A stretch of 27,472 bases of DNA from Pigoraptor vietnamica (taxonomy: Eukaryota > Opisthokonta > Filasterea). The DNA lies in NCBI GenBank assembly GCA_943704525.1, contig CALSCQ010003338.1, forward strand, positions 1 through 27,472, given 5' to 3'. Below the pieces are notes generated by a model. The model had not been told where the DNA came from and did not search any database. It saw nothing but the letters and a program-made list of their open reading frames with translations. Made by a program: the position numbers and the translations under genes. Shown here piece by piece: positions 1 through 10,438 of the stretch. How positions within the stretch are numbered: position 1 is the stretch's first letter; every line of letters begins with the position of its first letter.

Positions 1-82
1 TTTTCTTTGTTTTTTTTTTTTTGTCTTATATTATACCTCTGTCCTGACCCCCACCCTCGCCTGCACGCTATCGCCACGCCAG

Positions 83-480
83 GCTCCGGTCCCTCGTACA
101 AGTCGATCAAGACGTACCACTTGGGGTGGTTCTGGGACATCAGCTACGTCTTCAACGTCGGCAACGCCCTCTGGTGGAACGAGGTATGTTACTAACGGGG
201 TTACTGCACACTTTCAGATAATTATGCATGCGCCAAGCACTCTCCGAATTATCCGCAGCACGTGAATTTGGCCATCTGACCGTCCTGCCCCCTCTTCTTG
301 TCCCCGCAGGTGAAGCCTCGCGTGCCCGTGTACGATGTGGCCTATCTCAACGACCTGAACAACCAATACTACCTCGACGAGTTTTCGCAAGAGATTGGCA
401 TCGCGTTCGTGCTCGGCATCTTCTTTCGAGCCCTCGCATTCCTGGCGATGGTCACGCGCGACCAGGCCAAGCAGCGATAA
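83..480 (+). CDS. ABCG-family half-transporter, C-terminal end (partial)
   Basis: Only the last two exons of a gene that begins outside the window. The visible model is exon 83-183 (its 5' edge is a guess: a pyrimidine-rich tract followed by AG at 81-82), a phase-0 intron 184-309 (donor GTATGT, acceptor CCCGCAG), and a final exon 310-480 ending in TAA. The protein end carries 'GIAFVLGIFFRALAFLAM' and then a short basic tail. This closely resembles the last membrane helix and tail of White/ABCG transporters, where the pattern FRxLAYLAL precedes basic residues. The upstream exon 'SYVFNVGNALWWNE' fits the segment before the last extracellular loop of that family. ABCG proteins are half-size ATP-driven exporters of lipids or small molecules. 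The ATPase domain lies outside the window, so substrate and subfamily cannot be told. Confidence 0.68.
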
Positions 481-1696
481 TTGAAGCTGGCTCTCCTTAC
501 GCGCAGGCCTTGCGCCTGCCTCGTGTCATTTTCGCGCTATTTTGCGTCTGTTTCTCTACAGTGTTGGTGCGTCGTTAACTTTGTCCTTGAGATTTCTTGT
601 GGTGTTCCCGACCCTATTGCAGCGTCCCCCTCCATGTACTCCGCAACAAAAGTTTGGGGTACTATCACGCGCCCATTGTGCCGTCGGTGGCGCCATGACA
701 ATACCTCGAGCTGAATGCATGCGCCGAATCTTCCATGACCCAAGACATCCGCACAATTATCGCCCATTTAACCGTCGGTGGCCATGACAATTATCTAAGG
801 TGAATGCATGCGTCAAATCTTCCCGGACCCAACTAGTCTGCAATTACGATTGAAAAGGAATATCACGCGCGCGGCATTTTAATGTACCAATGACCCGAAA
901 AGAAAAACTTGGCCGAATGCCCTTGACGTCTGCCGCTCGCATGCGAGCGTTGTGTTGTAAAGCACGTGCGAAGGGCGAGGTGGACAAATAGACTGGAGCG
1001 CGATGGTCGACGGGAGAACCGGCTTCACTGCTTGCGTCCTGGCGCACCTCTTTCGTAAATGACGTTACACGGGATGCTTTGCACATTCACCTCTGCTGAA
1101 CAAACGGGTTGTGTGTGGCGGGCGCGTTGCCATACGCCGACGGAGGGGCCACAGGCGGCAGTCCCCAGTGTGCGGACTGGCCAATCGACACGCCATAGTG
1201 GCCCAGCGGGTAAACGGGCGAGGGAGTCGACCACACGGGCGCGCCTGCGATTAGCATGCAGTTATGGGAGGGAGAGGGAGAGGGGTCAGGAACAGGGCGA
1301 GCCAACGGACGAAGCAGCGAGAAGCACTTTGTCTGCAAATTAGCAAAATACGAAAGCACGCAAGCAACCACGTGACATTGCCATCCGCCGACTCACCGCC
1401 CATGGACAGACCGGGCGGACGAGCGCCAAGAGTGCCACTGCAGACCCAACGTTAGATGCGCTTGTTGAAAATATGTTACACACAGGTGCACACAGCGCAA
1501 GAGGCACGGCCAAAGCGGCTGGCACGCAGCAAGTGGCAACGTTTAAGCACGCATGCGGCCGCCCACCTTGTGTCAGTGCTCCAACCGACGTAGGGGTCGT
1601 ACCCTGCACACAGAATGAAGACGCATCAACGTATGCGGGGCAACGAGTGCATGCGACATCAAATCGGAGTTGAGCGGTAAGAACGCAGAGCCCATT
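481..1696. other. Spacer between convergent ABCG and SMG7-like genes
   Basis: About 1.2 kb between the stop codons of two convergent genes. I see no reading frame with protein-like composition on either strand. It must hold both 3' untranslated regions. The only clear structure is an imperfect 91-bp duplication (671-848, listed separately). The octamer ATGCATGC occurs in both copies and also in the last ABCG intron near 225. Confidence 0.6.
671..848. repeat. Imperfect 91-bp tandem duplication
   Basis: Two adjacent copies begin at 671 (GCCCATTGTGCCGTCGGTGG) and 762 (GCCCATTTAACCGTCGGTGG). They share in order the blocks CCATGACAAT, GAATGCATGCG, AATCTTCC, GACCCAA and GCACAATTA or TGCAATTA. Divergence is visible as scattered substitutions and small gaps, so the duplication is not recent. 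No function is evident. Confidence 0.7.
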
Positions 1697-4645
1697 TCAC
1701 CCACCACCCACGCCCGACCATCCGCTTCCAGGGTAATACGGCGGGTACACCGGTGGCACCCCATGGCGTGCGTCCGCGCCGACGTCGGCTGGGACGTCCG
1801 CATAGTGACCGTTCGCCGCGTCCACCTGGGCATTCGGAGGGCTGCCCTTTCCGTTGTCCCCCTGTTGCACGGCGGGCGATGGGCGCCGCGCGGTCGCGTG
1901 CTGCGAGAAAATGTCCGCACCCTCAAACGCAGACCACTGGCGAGGAACGGGAGCCGAAACGGGCGCGGGCGTTGTACCGCTACGGACAGTCGGGGCGTGC
2001 GCCGGCGGAAGAGCGCCGCCCGAAAAGAAGCTGGGGCAACGACATGGAGTGAGTGGGCGTGAAAAAGAAGTCATAAGGGTGTTGGAATGGGTTTTCGGCG
2101 GCACGACGGGTACTATTTGCGACGCGGCGATATCCTTCATCTATCTCGATCACATGCGAGATAAGCGCGAGTGCTGGCACAGGAATAAGCACCTTGACGC
2201 AAAGAGAGAACTTGGGGGCGACGAGGCAAGCGGGGGCGCCTGCGCTTCGTCGCCGGTAGACTCGCCCTGCCCGTGCGCGCCGCCCTCCAGCACCATCGCA
2301 TCCGCCGGCAGGAACATCATCTCCTCCTCGTCACGTGCCATTTCATCTGTGACAGGGGCACGCCGGGCCTGTGAGCCGCGGCATTGCATCCAAGCACGAT
2401 GCACACACCCATGAACAACGAACCAAAAAAAAGACGCACACCCACATACTAATGCAGGAAGTAAATTAACGTTCACCCACCAGACGCCGACTCTCTGGCT
2501 GCCACCTCGGTGGAGGCAAAGGGGCCAGCCTCAAAGCGGGCGGACGAGGCATCGATGGCAACGCGCACGAGGCACTCCGACTGCCACGGGGACGGAAGGG
2601 GCTGCGCAAGCGCAATCGCGCACGACACTATCGCCGACAGCCTGTGCAAGGAAGTACAGGAGGGTCGGCGGCCAGCCACACAGAATTACACAACAAACGA
2701 ACAAACAACAAGAAGCGGACCTGTGGCCCATCTGAACGTCCGGACTGTCCTCTGCGCAGGCCCGATACACCGTGCGCTGCTGGAGAGCGCGAAGGGGAGC
2801 AAAGCCCCACAGTTCGACGTCCTCCTGTGTTGCGCGCAAGAAAGAGCGGTAGCGCTCGCTGGGAGTCGCCGCAGCCGCCGCACGCGAGAGAGCGCGCCAC
2901 TCCGGCGCATCGCAAAGCGTGTTGACGAAATCAATCTGCGTGGCAAAGGGATAGACGTGAACGCGAGGGCAGGCAATCGTGAATGTCTCCCTAAAAGCAA
3001 CGGCGACGCGAGAAAATTAATCCATTAGCGTGTACTCGTGCGTGTACTGTGCGCGACTGCGTATTTCATGTGTCGCGCGTGTGCGAGCGTACGCACGCTG
3101 ACCGCGCACTCACCAACGGACGCGTGGCAGCCGATGCCTCGTCGGCGGCTCCAAAGACACCAACAGAGAGCACACGGTCCCTGTGCAGCGCAAGCCAGTC
3201 GCACAGCACGCGAATGGCTGCGACAAACGGCGGGTGCTTGGCGCCCGTGTCCCGCCACTGCGCACGCGAGTAGAGCACGTGAGCGATGCTGACGTATAAC
3301 GTGCGCCCATGTGAGTGCATGCATGTTTGTGCTCGCAGGACGCACCCCTAGTCCCAACGAGCAGAGCACATAGAGCAGCGAAAAGGCAAACTGCGCTGTG
3401 TGCGACCACGCGGGGGACCCTGCGAAGCACACGGGTAAGCGGGCAACGAATCGCAAGAAACCAAGGGGACAAATCACGGCACTGTGACAAAACACGTCCA
3501 CGCATGCGCACGACATAAACGGCAAGGTGGGCACACGAACGCATGCGCAATACAAACGGCACGGCAGGCACACACGCACCCTTCATGTGCGCCCTCCACT
3601 CGAGGAACACGGCAATCACCGCAAACCGAAGGGCGTCGAATTCGCCCACGCTGCCAAGCGTGTCGTTCGACACGGCGTCCGGACGCGCAGGCGCCTCGTC
3701 CGCAAACAGGTCACCCGCGGCGCCAAGGAACAGCGCCACGGCGCGCTTCCGCCGCGCGGCCGCGTCGAGTCCATCGACAGGGCCCTGTGGAACTGCATTG
3801 CGCGCCTCCCGCGATTTCTCCATGCACACGCGCGCGTTCTCCGGTGTGGCCTCGAACACGTGCGCGAAGGAGAGGGACATGGCGTAATGGTACGCCACGC
3901 CAAGGCCGTCTCCCAGCAGCATCGAGACCACCGCCAGCTGATTGTGCGCTGTGCCGTCGTGCGGTGCGATGCGATTCGCGCGTCGGTAGTGCTCACGTGC
4001 GGTCGCATAAGCACCCCCGCCCTTTCCAGCGCCGCCGGCCACGCCGTGCAGTTCGCGGTACCGCGCAATGTCACCGAGGCACACATGGCAGCGCGCAACG
4101 CTGAGATAGGCCTCGAGGTGGAGGTCATCCTCGGACGCCGTCGGTGGGCGCGTGTACGCATCGCTCTCGCGCCCCTCCGTGACAGTCGCCGTGACACGCG
4201 CGTGTGCGTCGGCGATGCGAAGGGCGACAGCCGCGATGGGCGCTTCGTCCCCGTGGAGCTCGAGCGAAAAGTGTTCTTCAAAGCGACCGATCAGCCGCGT
4301 GTAAAACGCAGAGGCCTCGTCTAATAGCTGCGCAAAGCCCGCCATTCGCCGCTTCGTCTCATCCTTGCCCTTCCCGCGCACCGGCGCGCCCTTGCCCTCC
4401 CGCAATTCCGCGCGAAAGGCGTCAATCACGACGTGATGAGTGCGCCACAGGTGCCGTTCGCAGTCTGAAGCGACCGATGCGGCGTAGTCTGCGAAAATGG
4501 CGCGCTCGTACGTGTCGCGGATGTTCCTGCGCACGTCGACGACCGACGGGTGTCCCGGGCCATTCTCACGCAGCGCGCGCTTGAGATCCTTTCGCAGGGA
4601 CGCAGCGAGCGAGTTGAGGGAGCGGAAGTCGCCCGCGGAGGCCAT
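1697..4645 (-). CDS. SMG7/EST1-family 14-3-3-like TPR protein
   Basis: Seven exons on the minus strand: 4645-3580, 3419-3346, 3257-3114, 2935-2721, 2641-2481, 2346-2193, 2030-1697. All phases join, giving 715 aa. Recognition rests on residues 180-280: 'CHVCLGDIARYRELHG', then 'YRRANRIAPHDGTAHNQLAV' and 'SMLLGDGLGVAYHYAMSL'. This is the hallmark block of the SMG5/SMG6/SMG7/EST1 14-3-3-like phosphoserine-binding domain. The later 'IRVLCDWLAL' and 'DVELWGFAPL' match the helical hairpin region (families have patterns like LPEDxELRGFxPL). A motif near residue 560, 'DEEEMMFLPAD', recalls the conserved acidic E-x-I-x-F-x-P stretch. The tail is rich in Pro, Gly and Tyr. No PIN nuclease domain follows, so SMG7-like rather than SMG6-like. 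Known roles are nonsense-mediated decay via phospho-UPF1 and, for EST1, telomerase recruitment; the sequence does not decide between them. The first ATG at 4645 opens a long exon. The C-terminus could continue if a GTGGGT donor just before the stop were used. Confidence 0.82.
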
Positions 4646-4981
4646 GGGTTGGGAAGGGCAGGCGAGGCCCCTTGCACCTCTGCGAGCAAGTTGCGTTCAC
4701 TTGTATGCCGTCCCCGTGGCGATGGACTGTTACTCGCTCGTTACGCAATGGAGTGCGACCGAACCCTCACCTCTGATCTGTCACGCATCCACACATCCGC
4801 TCAGTACATACGGTTTCTAAGCTTTTGTCGAGCGTTTGTCGCTTGTCAATTATATCCATCTCACAGTCTCACGCGTGCAGCACAACCGCGACACAGGCGG
4901 TCGCCACATAAGCAGCGGCCAAAGGCACGCCAACTCGCCCACAAAACGCAACACAGCGACCGAACTGACGCCAACTAGATC
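4646..4981. other. Spacer between SWEET gene end and SMG7-like gene start
   Basis: 336 bases holding the SWEET 3' region and the promoter and 5' leader of the SMG7-like gene, both on the minus strand. It is less GC-rich than the coding flanks (for example the stretch near 4845-4860). No convincing TATA box, CCAAT box or extra exon was found. Confidence 0.5.
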
Positions 4982-6337
4982 TCAGCTCAGCCTCTGAGGT
5001 CCAGACACCGAGCCGACGCTTTCCCGCCGCGCCGCTCGCCTGTCGCGCGTGGGGTTCACGACGACGGCAAAATCGGCGCCAGATATGATGTCCACGGGTT
5101 CGCCGGGCTTTGCGCGCGGCGACACAATCTTCGCTGATCGGTCCTCGATGGGGCTGCCGCGCAGGTGCTCGTAGTGCTCGCCGCCGTGGAAGAGGCCCTT
5201 GAGAACAAGCTGGAGCACGGCGGAGGCAAGGCCTTCGGAGCAGAGGCGCGTGTTATTGAGAGTAAGCTGTGTAAGCATACAGAATCGTGCGTTTACACGA
5301 CCACACACGCATTCCAAGGGACCCACCGATTCCGTTGGGCACGTAGATGAAGGGGTCCTTCTTGCCAATTCCATAGCCCACCCACAGCGCGCAGTTCAAG
5401 AGCGACGCCACCGCAATCGGGAGCGAAATCGAACTCGCGTCCTTTGTCTTGACGACGCGCACCTGAGAAGAGGCAAACAGTGACACGGCGGTCAATTGGC
5501 GGGTCACGCGGTGTGAGCAGACTATGCACAGCACATGGAACGAGGGTGGAGCGGGAGTGTGCGCCGCCCAAAAAAATCGAGGTGTGGAACAGCAAGACAC
5601 GCAACCATGACGTCACGCCCACCATGCTCGAGAGGGGCGATGTGAAGAAGCAGATGAGTATGGCGTTGGTCGTGAAGCCATACATCAGCAGCCGCACGTC
5701 CGTCGACTGCACGGCGAACATGCCCACAACAACAACCACCGCAAGCACACCGAGCGTCGAAAACTGAATGACGCGGTTCACGAAGCGCTCCTGCACACAC
5801 GCACAAGTGGGAACATCAGCCGAGCGCACGATCACACACAAACACACACAAACACACACACACACACACATAGCATGGTTACAAACCCAGACATCGCGTC
5901 AGACGCGTGTGCAGTGTTCGCTGTTGCGGAGTAAACGCCCGCGCACCGTTTTGTTTCCGTGCTCGGCGCACACGACAACGTAGAACAGCGAAAGGAGGCC
6001 GCCGATGGCGTTGGGAAGGATGATCATGACGTCATGCTGGACGGCGCCGTACGCAAGCCACCCGAGGGCGTTGCTGAAGAGGAACGGGTAGGGGATGGGG
6101 TTGATGCCCTGCAGTCCGCCGCTCTCCGAGCGCATCAGCCGAACCACGCTGGGCCTGCGACAGACTGAAGGTGAGGGAAAGCCTCCAAGGCCACTTTGAA
6201 TGCAATAGCACCACTCGCTGCTCACACACAAACATGCGCAGCACTCACATGGGGCTGAGGCTCAGCGCGACAGAGACGACGACGCCCAGCGAAGGGAGGA
6301 TCTTCGTGAAGAGGAGCGAATACAATTCGGGAGACAT
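4982..6337 (-). CDS. SWEET (MtN3/saliva) sugar transporter
   Basis: Five minus-strand exons: 6337-6249, 6154-5947, 5790-5623, 5462-5327, 5232-4982. Phases join exactly to give 283 aa. SWEETs are seven-helix facilitators made of two MtN3 repeats and passing mono- or disaccharides across plasma or organelle membranes. Repeat 1 (about residues 7-98) has the first helix with a conserved Pro after it ('VALSLSPM'), then 'GINPIPYPFLFSNALGWLAYG' (first 20 residues diagnostic) and 'IILPNAIGGLLSLFYVVV'. Repeat 2 has 'FTTNAILICFFTSPLSSM', 'VVKTKDASSISLP', 'LLNCALWVGYGIGKKDPF' and 'VPNGIGLASAVLQLVLKG'. The paired Pro-Asn motifs in helices 3 and 7 are the known substrate-pocket residues. The tail of about 70 aa after helix 7 is hydrophilic and basic, longer than in bacterial SemiSWEETs. 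Substrate and location are not determinable. The start is the first ATG in the exon that supplies helix 1. Confidence 0.9.
5833..5871. repeat. CA microsatellite in SWEET intron 2
   Basis: Nearly pure ACACAC run with two AA interruptions inside the intron between SWEET exons 2 and 3. On the sense (minus) strand it reads TG. Confidence 0.9.
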
Positions 6338-6518
6338 TTTTGTCGACTGAAGGAGTAGAGCGGATATGTGCGGGGCACGCAATCACTTGGGCGATCGCGC
6401 TAGTACTTGTAGATGATGCAAAGACGTTGCCCGCAAACTAACGCACGTGGCGAATCGCGGGAGAACTGTGCGGCCAACGACGTGTCGTCGAGGCCGACGG
6501 GGTGCCACTGGTGACTGC

Positions 6519-6594
6519 TGTGTGTGTGTGTGTGTGTGTGTGTGGCGTGTGTGTGTGTGTGTATGCGTGCGTGCGTGTGTGTGTATGCGTGTGT

Positions 6595-6631
<37 letters not shown>

Positions 6632-6681
6632 TGGGGTGTGCGTGAGAGAGCAAGAGTAGCGTGTGGTGTGTGCGTGTGTGA
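6519..6681. repeat. TG-rich compound microsatellite
   Basis: Long (TG)n runs interrupted by GCG, TATG and GTGCG units, lying about 180-345 bases upstream of the SWEET start codon. Such alternating purine-pyrimidine tracts can adopt Z-DNA, which is known for (TG)n, but any role here is inference. Confidence 0.9.
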
Positions 6682-7217
6682 GACTTCGCAATCGGCGCGC
6701 AGTGTCACAGCTGACATGCCCCTCCTGCGGTGCGTCGAATGGCTCGCAGGGGGCGTACAGTGCGACAGAGACGCCCTCCAAACCACAACACTACGTGCAC
6801 CGTGGCTATTGCGGCTGAAGGCGTGAGCGGACACAAACCGCAGTCGCACATGTCCTTCACTCAGTTTCAAGTGGGAGTCGTGCTGCTACACGACTACCGG
6901 GCGCCACGTGACTCCCATGCGCACACAATTGAAACCCTCCACACACGCGCAATACATTCTCAGGCACACACTTAGAGCTTCAGTGCCTGCGCGCAAGCGC
7001 ACGGGCCCCGTTGAATGCGAGACACGCAACTGTGTTTTGGCCGACGGATGCTATTCGTGGAAACAATGCCATGGATTACCAAATATGGGGTGATACTAAA
7101 GTTAGTATCTTTTCCACTGCACCATTTTTGGGGCAACGTGATTCGTCAGCACATTCGGCAGCGAATCAAAACACAGCGCAACGCACACGCACACACGCGT
7201 GACTCGCAATACACGCT

Positions 7218-7250
7218 GCACACACACACACACAGCCACACATACACACG
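7218..7250. repeat. CA microsatellite upstream of lipin
   Basis: Short CACACA run with GCC and CAT interruptions, about 260 bases upstream of the lipin start codon. Confidence 0.8.
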
Positions 7251-7504
7251 TGCGCGTAAAGAAAACAAAGTTGCACTCAAGCCATTATATCGTACATTTA
7301 ACTTCCCTCTCGTGCGTACCTTCCGGGGACAAACTGCTTTTCGTTTGTGCCACCACGCTGACATCGAAAATCGCCGCGGGTGCTGGGCGTGTGCGCAGTG
7401 CGTGGGGTGCCCTCCGGAGTGTGCGATCCGTGCCATGGTGTCAGGCGCACCGAACCAGTGAAGGACGTCTTGCTGGGCGCCCTCTCCCCCGGCACTTCCC
7501 GAGA

Positions 7505-10388
7505 ATGAACTACATTGGCAGGGTGCGTGCGATACTATGCGTGCGCGCGTGACGCGGAACTGTGTGTGCGTGTGTTTGCACGCACAGGCGGTGTGTGCGT
7601 ATGCGTGCTTTGTGTGTGTGTGTGGAACGCGTGCGTGCGTTCGTATGGCATGTGCGCGTGCGTGTGTGCTTGCGTGTGTGTGTGTGCGCTTGTGTGTGTG
7701 GAGCGGGGTGCGGTGCGTGCATGCGCGCGCGTGTCTTTCTGCGCGTGTGTGTACGTGGGGGGACTGCGCCTGGTTCTCGAGTGTGTGTGCGCGACTTGCT
7801 GACCTTCCAGTGTTCTCCAACAGATCCTCTCCGGGGCGAAGGAGTTCTACAAGGATCTGAACCCCGCGACCCTCAGCGGCGCTATCGACATTGTCGTGAT
7901 TGAGCAGCCCGATGGCTCTCTCGTGTGCTCGCCCTTCCACGTGCGCTTTGGGAAGCTCCACATTCTCAGAAGCAAGGAGAAAGTGGTGCGTGCGAGTGAA
8001 TAGTGCACTTGTGTGTGTGCGTGTCCGTGTGTTTGTGCTTCGAGGGCGCGTGTGTTCCGGCCTCCGCCAATGGCGCGCTTCATGCAGCTGGTATCTTCTT
8101 TTATCTTCTTGCCATGCCTGCTCAATTTTCGTCAACGTCGCTGTCGACTCCGCCGTTCGCGCGCACAACACGCATTGCGCACGCATTTCACTCACTATTG
8201 CGCCGTGTGCTGCGCAGGTGGACATTGAGGTGAACGACCAACCCGTCGACATCAAAATGAAGCTGGGCGACGCGGGCGAGGCCTTCTTCGTCTCCGCCGC
8301 ATCGACCGACGCCGTTCCCGCACACCTCGTCACGTCGCCCCTCCCGCGTCCCACCTCCCCAGAGAGTCCGGACATGGAACCCCTCTCGATCGGGATGAGT
8401 GCCGTGCCGGAGACGTCGCTGGGGCCGCCTGCAAACGCGCACGCGCCGATGGCGAGCGATTCCGCGCCCGCGTCGCCCTCGAGCGACAGTGCGTTTGACT
8501 ACGCCTTCGGGGCCGACGGAAAGCCCGTGGCGGCGTCTGGGGAAGCGTGGTCGTGGGGATGGGGCGATCTTCCCGCGCACCGAAACTCCCTCACTGTTGC
8601 CGCGGAGGGCGAGGTGCCTGCGACAGCGGCGAGTGCGCTGTCGATTGCGGCGCCTTCGCTCTCGTCCAAATCGGACTCTGATGTACTCTCGCTCAAGACG
8701 ACCGTCGGTTTCGACGTCCCTCGCGATGGGGCGCCGAGCGACCCATCCGCGCAGCCGAACGCAGGCACTGGCGCCCCTAATGCAGGCACCGCAAGCGCAA
8801 GTGGCACGCCGCCGGCGTCTGCCGTTCCGCCCAACGTGCAGTTGGCGCAGGCGCACTCGCGGGGCTCGTGGATGGGCAGCATCATGAGCATGCTGCGGAA
8901 GCCGGAGGGCTCGCCCACTCAGTCGCCGGCGCCGTCCCCTCTGCCAGAGGGTGCGCCCGCGCCGTCGACGTCCGCGCCGAGCGCACTCGCGCCTCTCCGC
9001 AAGCCCGAGGAGGACCTCGAGGGCGGCGTATACCTTTCCGAGCTCTCGCCTGACCAGGAGTCCAAGTACTTTGACGATGTCTTTGATGGGTTTGGGGAGG
9101 ATGACGAGGAACCCCCTCTCGCCGCTGCCGAGCGGCCGACGGGCGAAGGCGCAATGGCCGTGGCGACCCAGGGCGGTGAGGTCGCTCGCATGCCGGGCGT
9201 CGGTGGACCGGCACAGCCACGGCCCCCGACGGCCCTTGCGCGCGGGGAGTCGGTCGAGACGCGAGCGGCCGTTGAGATGGGCTCTTCGTGGCCCCCTGCG
9301 GGCGCGATGGGGGCGCTTGGAAACGCGGCCACTCTTTCGGCGCAGGAGGGCGAGTTCCCTCTGCTCTCGCTGTGCGGCGTGCCGGCGGATGGCATGCAGC
9401 CGACGACTGAGGCGTTTATGCGCGATCGCGTCGATTTTGTGCGGATTTGCGGGCGCCCGGACCTCATCTGGAATCCCAACCTGGTGGTCTTCTACGGCGG
9501 CAAGTACTTCTCCGCGAAGGCAGCCCTCCCACTTCTCGTCAGCCTTGCCGCGTATGGCCGCGCGCTGCCTCGCGACGTCCTGCAGCACCTCGCGCCCGAA
9601 TTGCGCCCGCGCGAGCTCGCACGCACCGCCTCGGAGCGTCGCGGGTGGCTGTGGGGCCGGTGGTCCTCTGGAGACGACCGCAGCGCACCCAACATGGCGG
9701 CACAGGGAAACAGTGCCCTTGCTACCGCCCAGGGCTCTCAGCCCGCCACCATCATGGGATCGACGCCGCCGACAGACGCCGTGAGCGTGGCGATGCCGAA
9801 TTCGCTTGCAGTTGCCGGGCGGAGCGAGTCGGAGATGTCGCTGCAGTCCGGCAGTTACGTCAAGTCGCTGTGTCTGTCGTCGGACGAGCTCAAGTCCCTG
9901 CGGCTGCAGCGCGGCGCAAACACGATCAAGTTTTCGGTGACGACGAAGCTGCAGGGGACGGCCACGTGCATCGCGAGCGTATTTCTCTGGCGACACGACG
10001 CTAAGATTGTGATATCGGACGTGGACGGGACGATCACCAAGTCGGATGCACTCGGGCACATTCTGCCGGCGTTGCGGATGGATTGGACCCATTCGGGCGT
10101 GGCGGGTGCGTGTTGTTCCTATGTATTTGCGCGAGCTCGTGCGCGCGCGCGCGTGTGTGTGTGTGTGTGCTAATAACTGTGTGTTATTTACTGTGATGTG
10201 TGTGTTAGTAACTGTTTGTATGTATGCGCGCGCGTGTGTGTGGTTTAGTAAATGTGTGTTTTTTTTTGTGTGTGTGTGTGTGGCTTAATGAATGTGTTTG
10301 TGTGTGTGTGTGTGGTTTAGTGAATGTGTTTGTGTCGTGTGCGTGTGTGGTTTAGTGAATGTGTTTGTGCGTTTGTGTGTTTAGGAAA

Positions 10389-10438
<50 letters not shown>

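Larger units (their letters stand above)
6338..7504. other. Divergent promoter region between SWEET and lipin genes
   Basis: About 1.17 kb between the start codons of two divergently transcribed genes. It must contain both promoters. It has a large TG-rich block (6519-6681) and a shorter CA block (7218-7250). Between 7259 and 7320 there is a more AT-rich stretch upstream of lipin, including TTATATCG, which could serve as a weak TATA element; this is a guess. No CCAAT box was seen here. No convincing additional gene is present; reading frames through the CA/TG blocks encode only His-Thr or Cys-Val repeats. Confidence 0.55.

Noticed and set aside
716-814. TGCATGC as an apicomplexan AP2 regulatory motif
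   Set aside because: The motif is known from apicomplexans, but the gene content, high GC and intron style give no other sign of that group, and the octamer is a short palindrome that may occur by chance.
2936-2994. Alternative upstream acceptor for SMG7-like exon 4 at a TTTTAG near 2992
   Set aside because: It would extend the exon with a readable sequence but breaks phase with exon 3; the CACGCAG acceptor before 2935 keeps phase 0.
6383-6870. His-Thr-rich minus-strand frames upstream of SWEET
   Set aside because: Products of a TG/CA microsatellite, not protein-like outside the repeat.
8188-10092. 634-codon minus-strand frame opposite lipin exon 3
   Set aside because: It is a shadow of the lipin coding strand in GC-rich DNA: Arg-rich and without domain pattern, while the plus strand has unmistakable lipin motifs.
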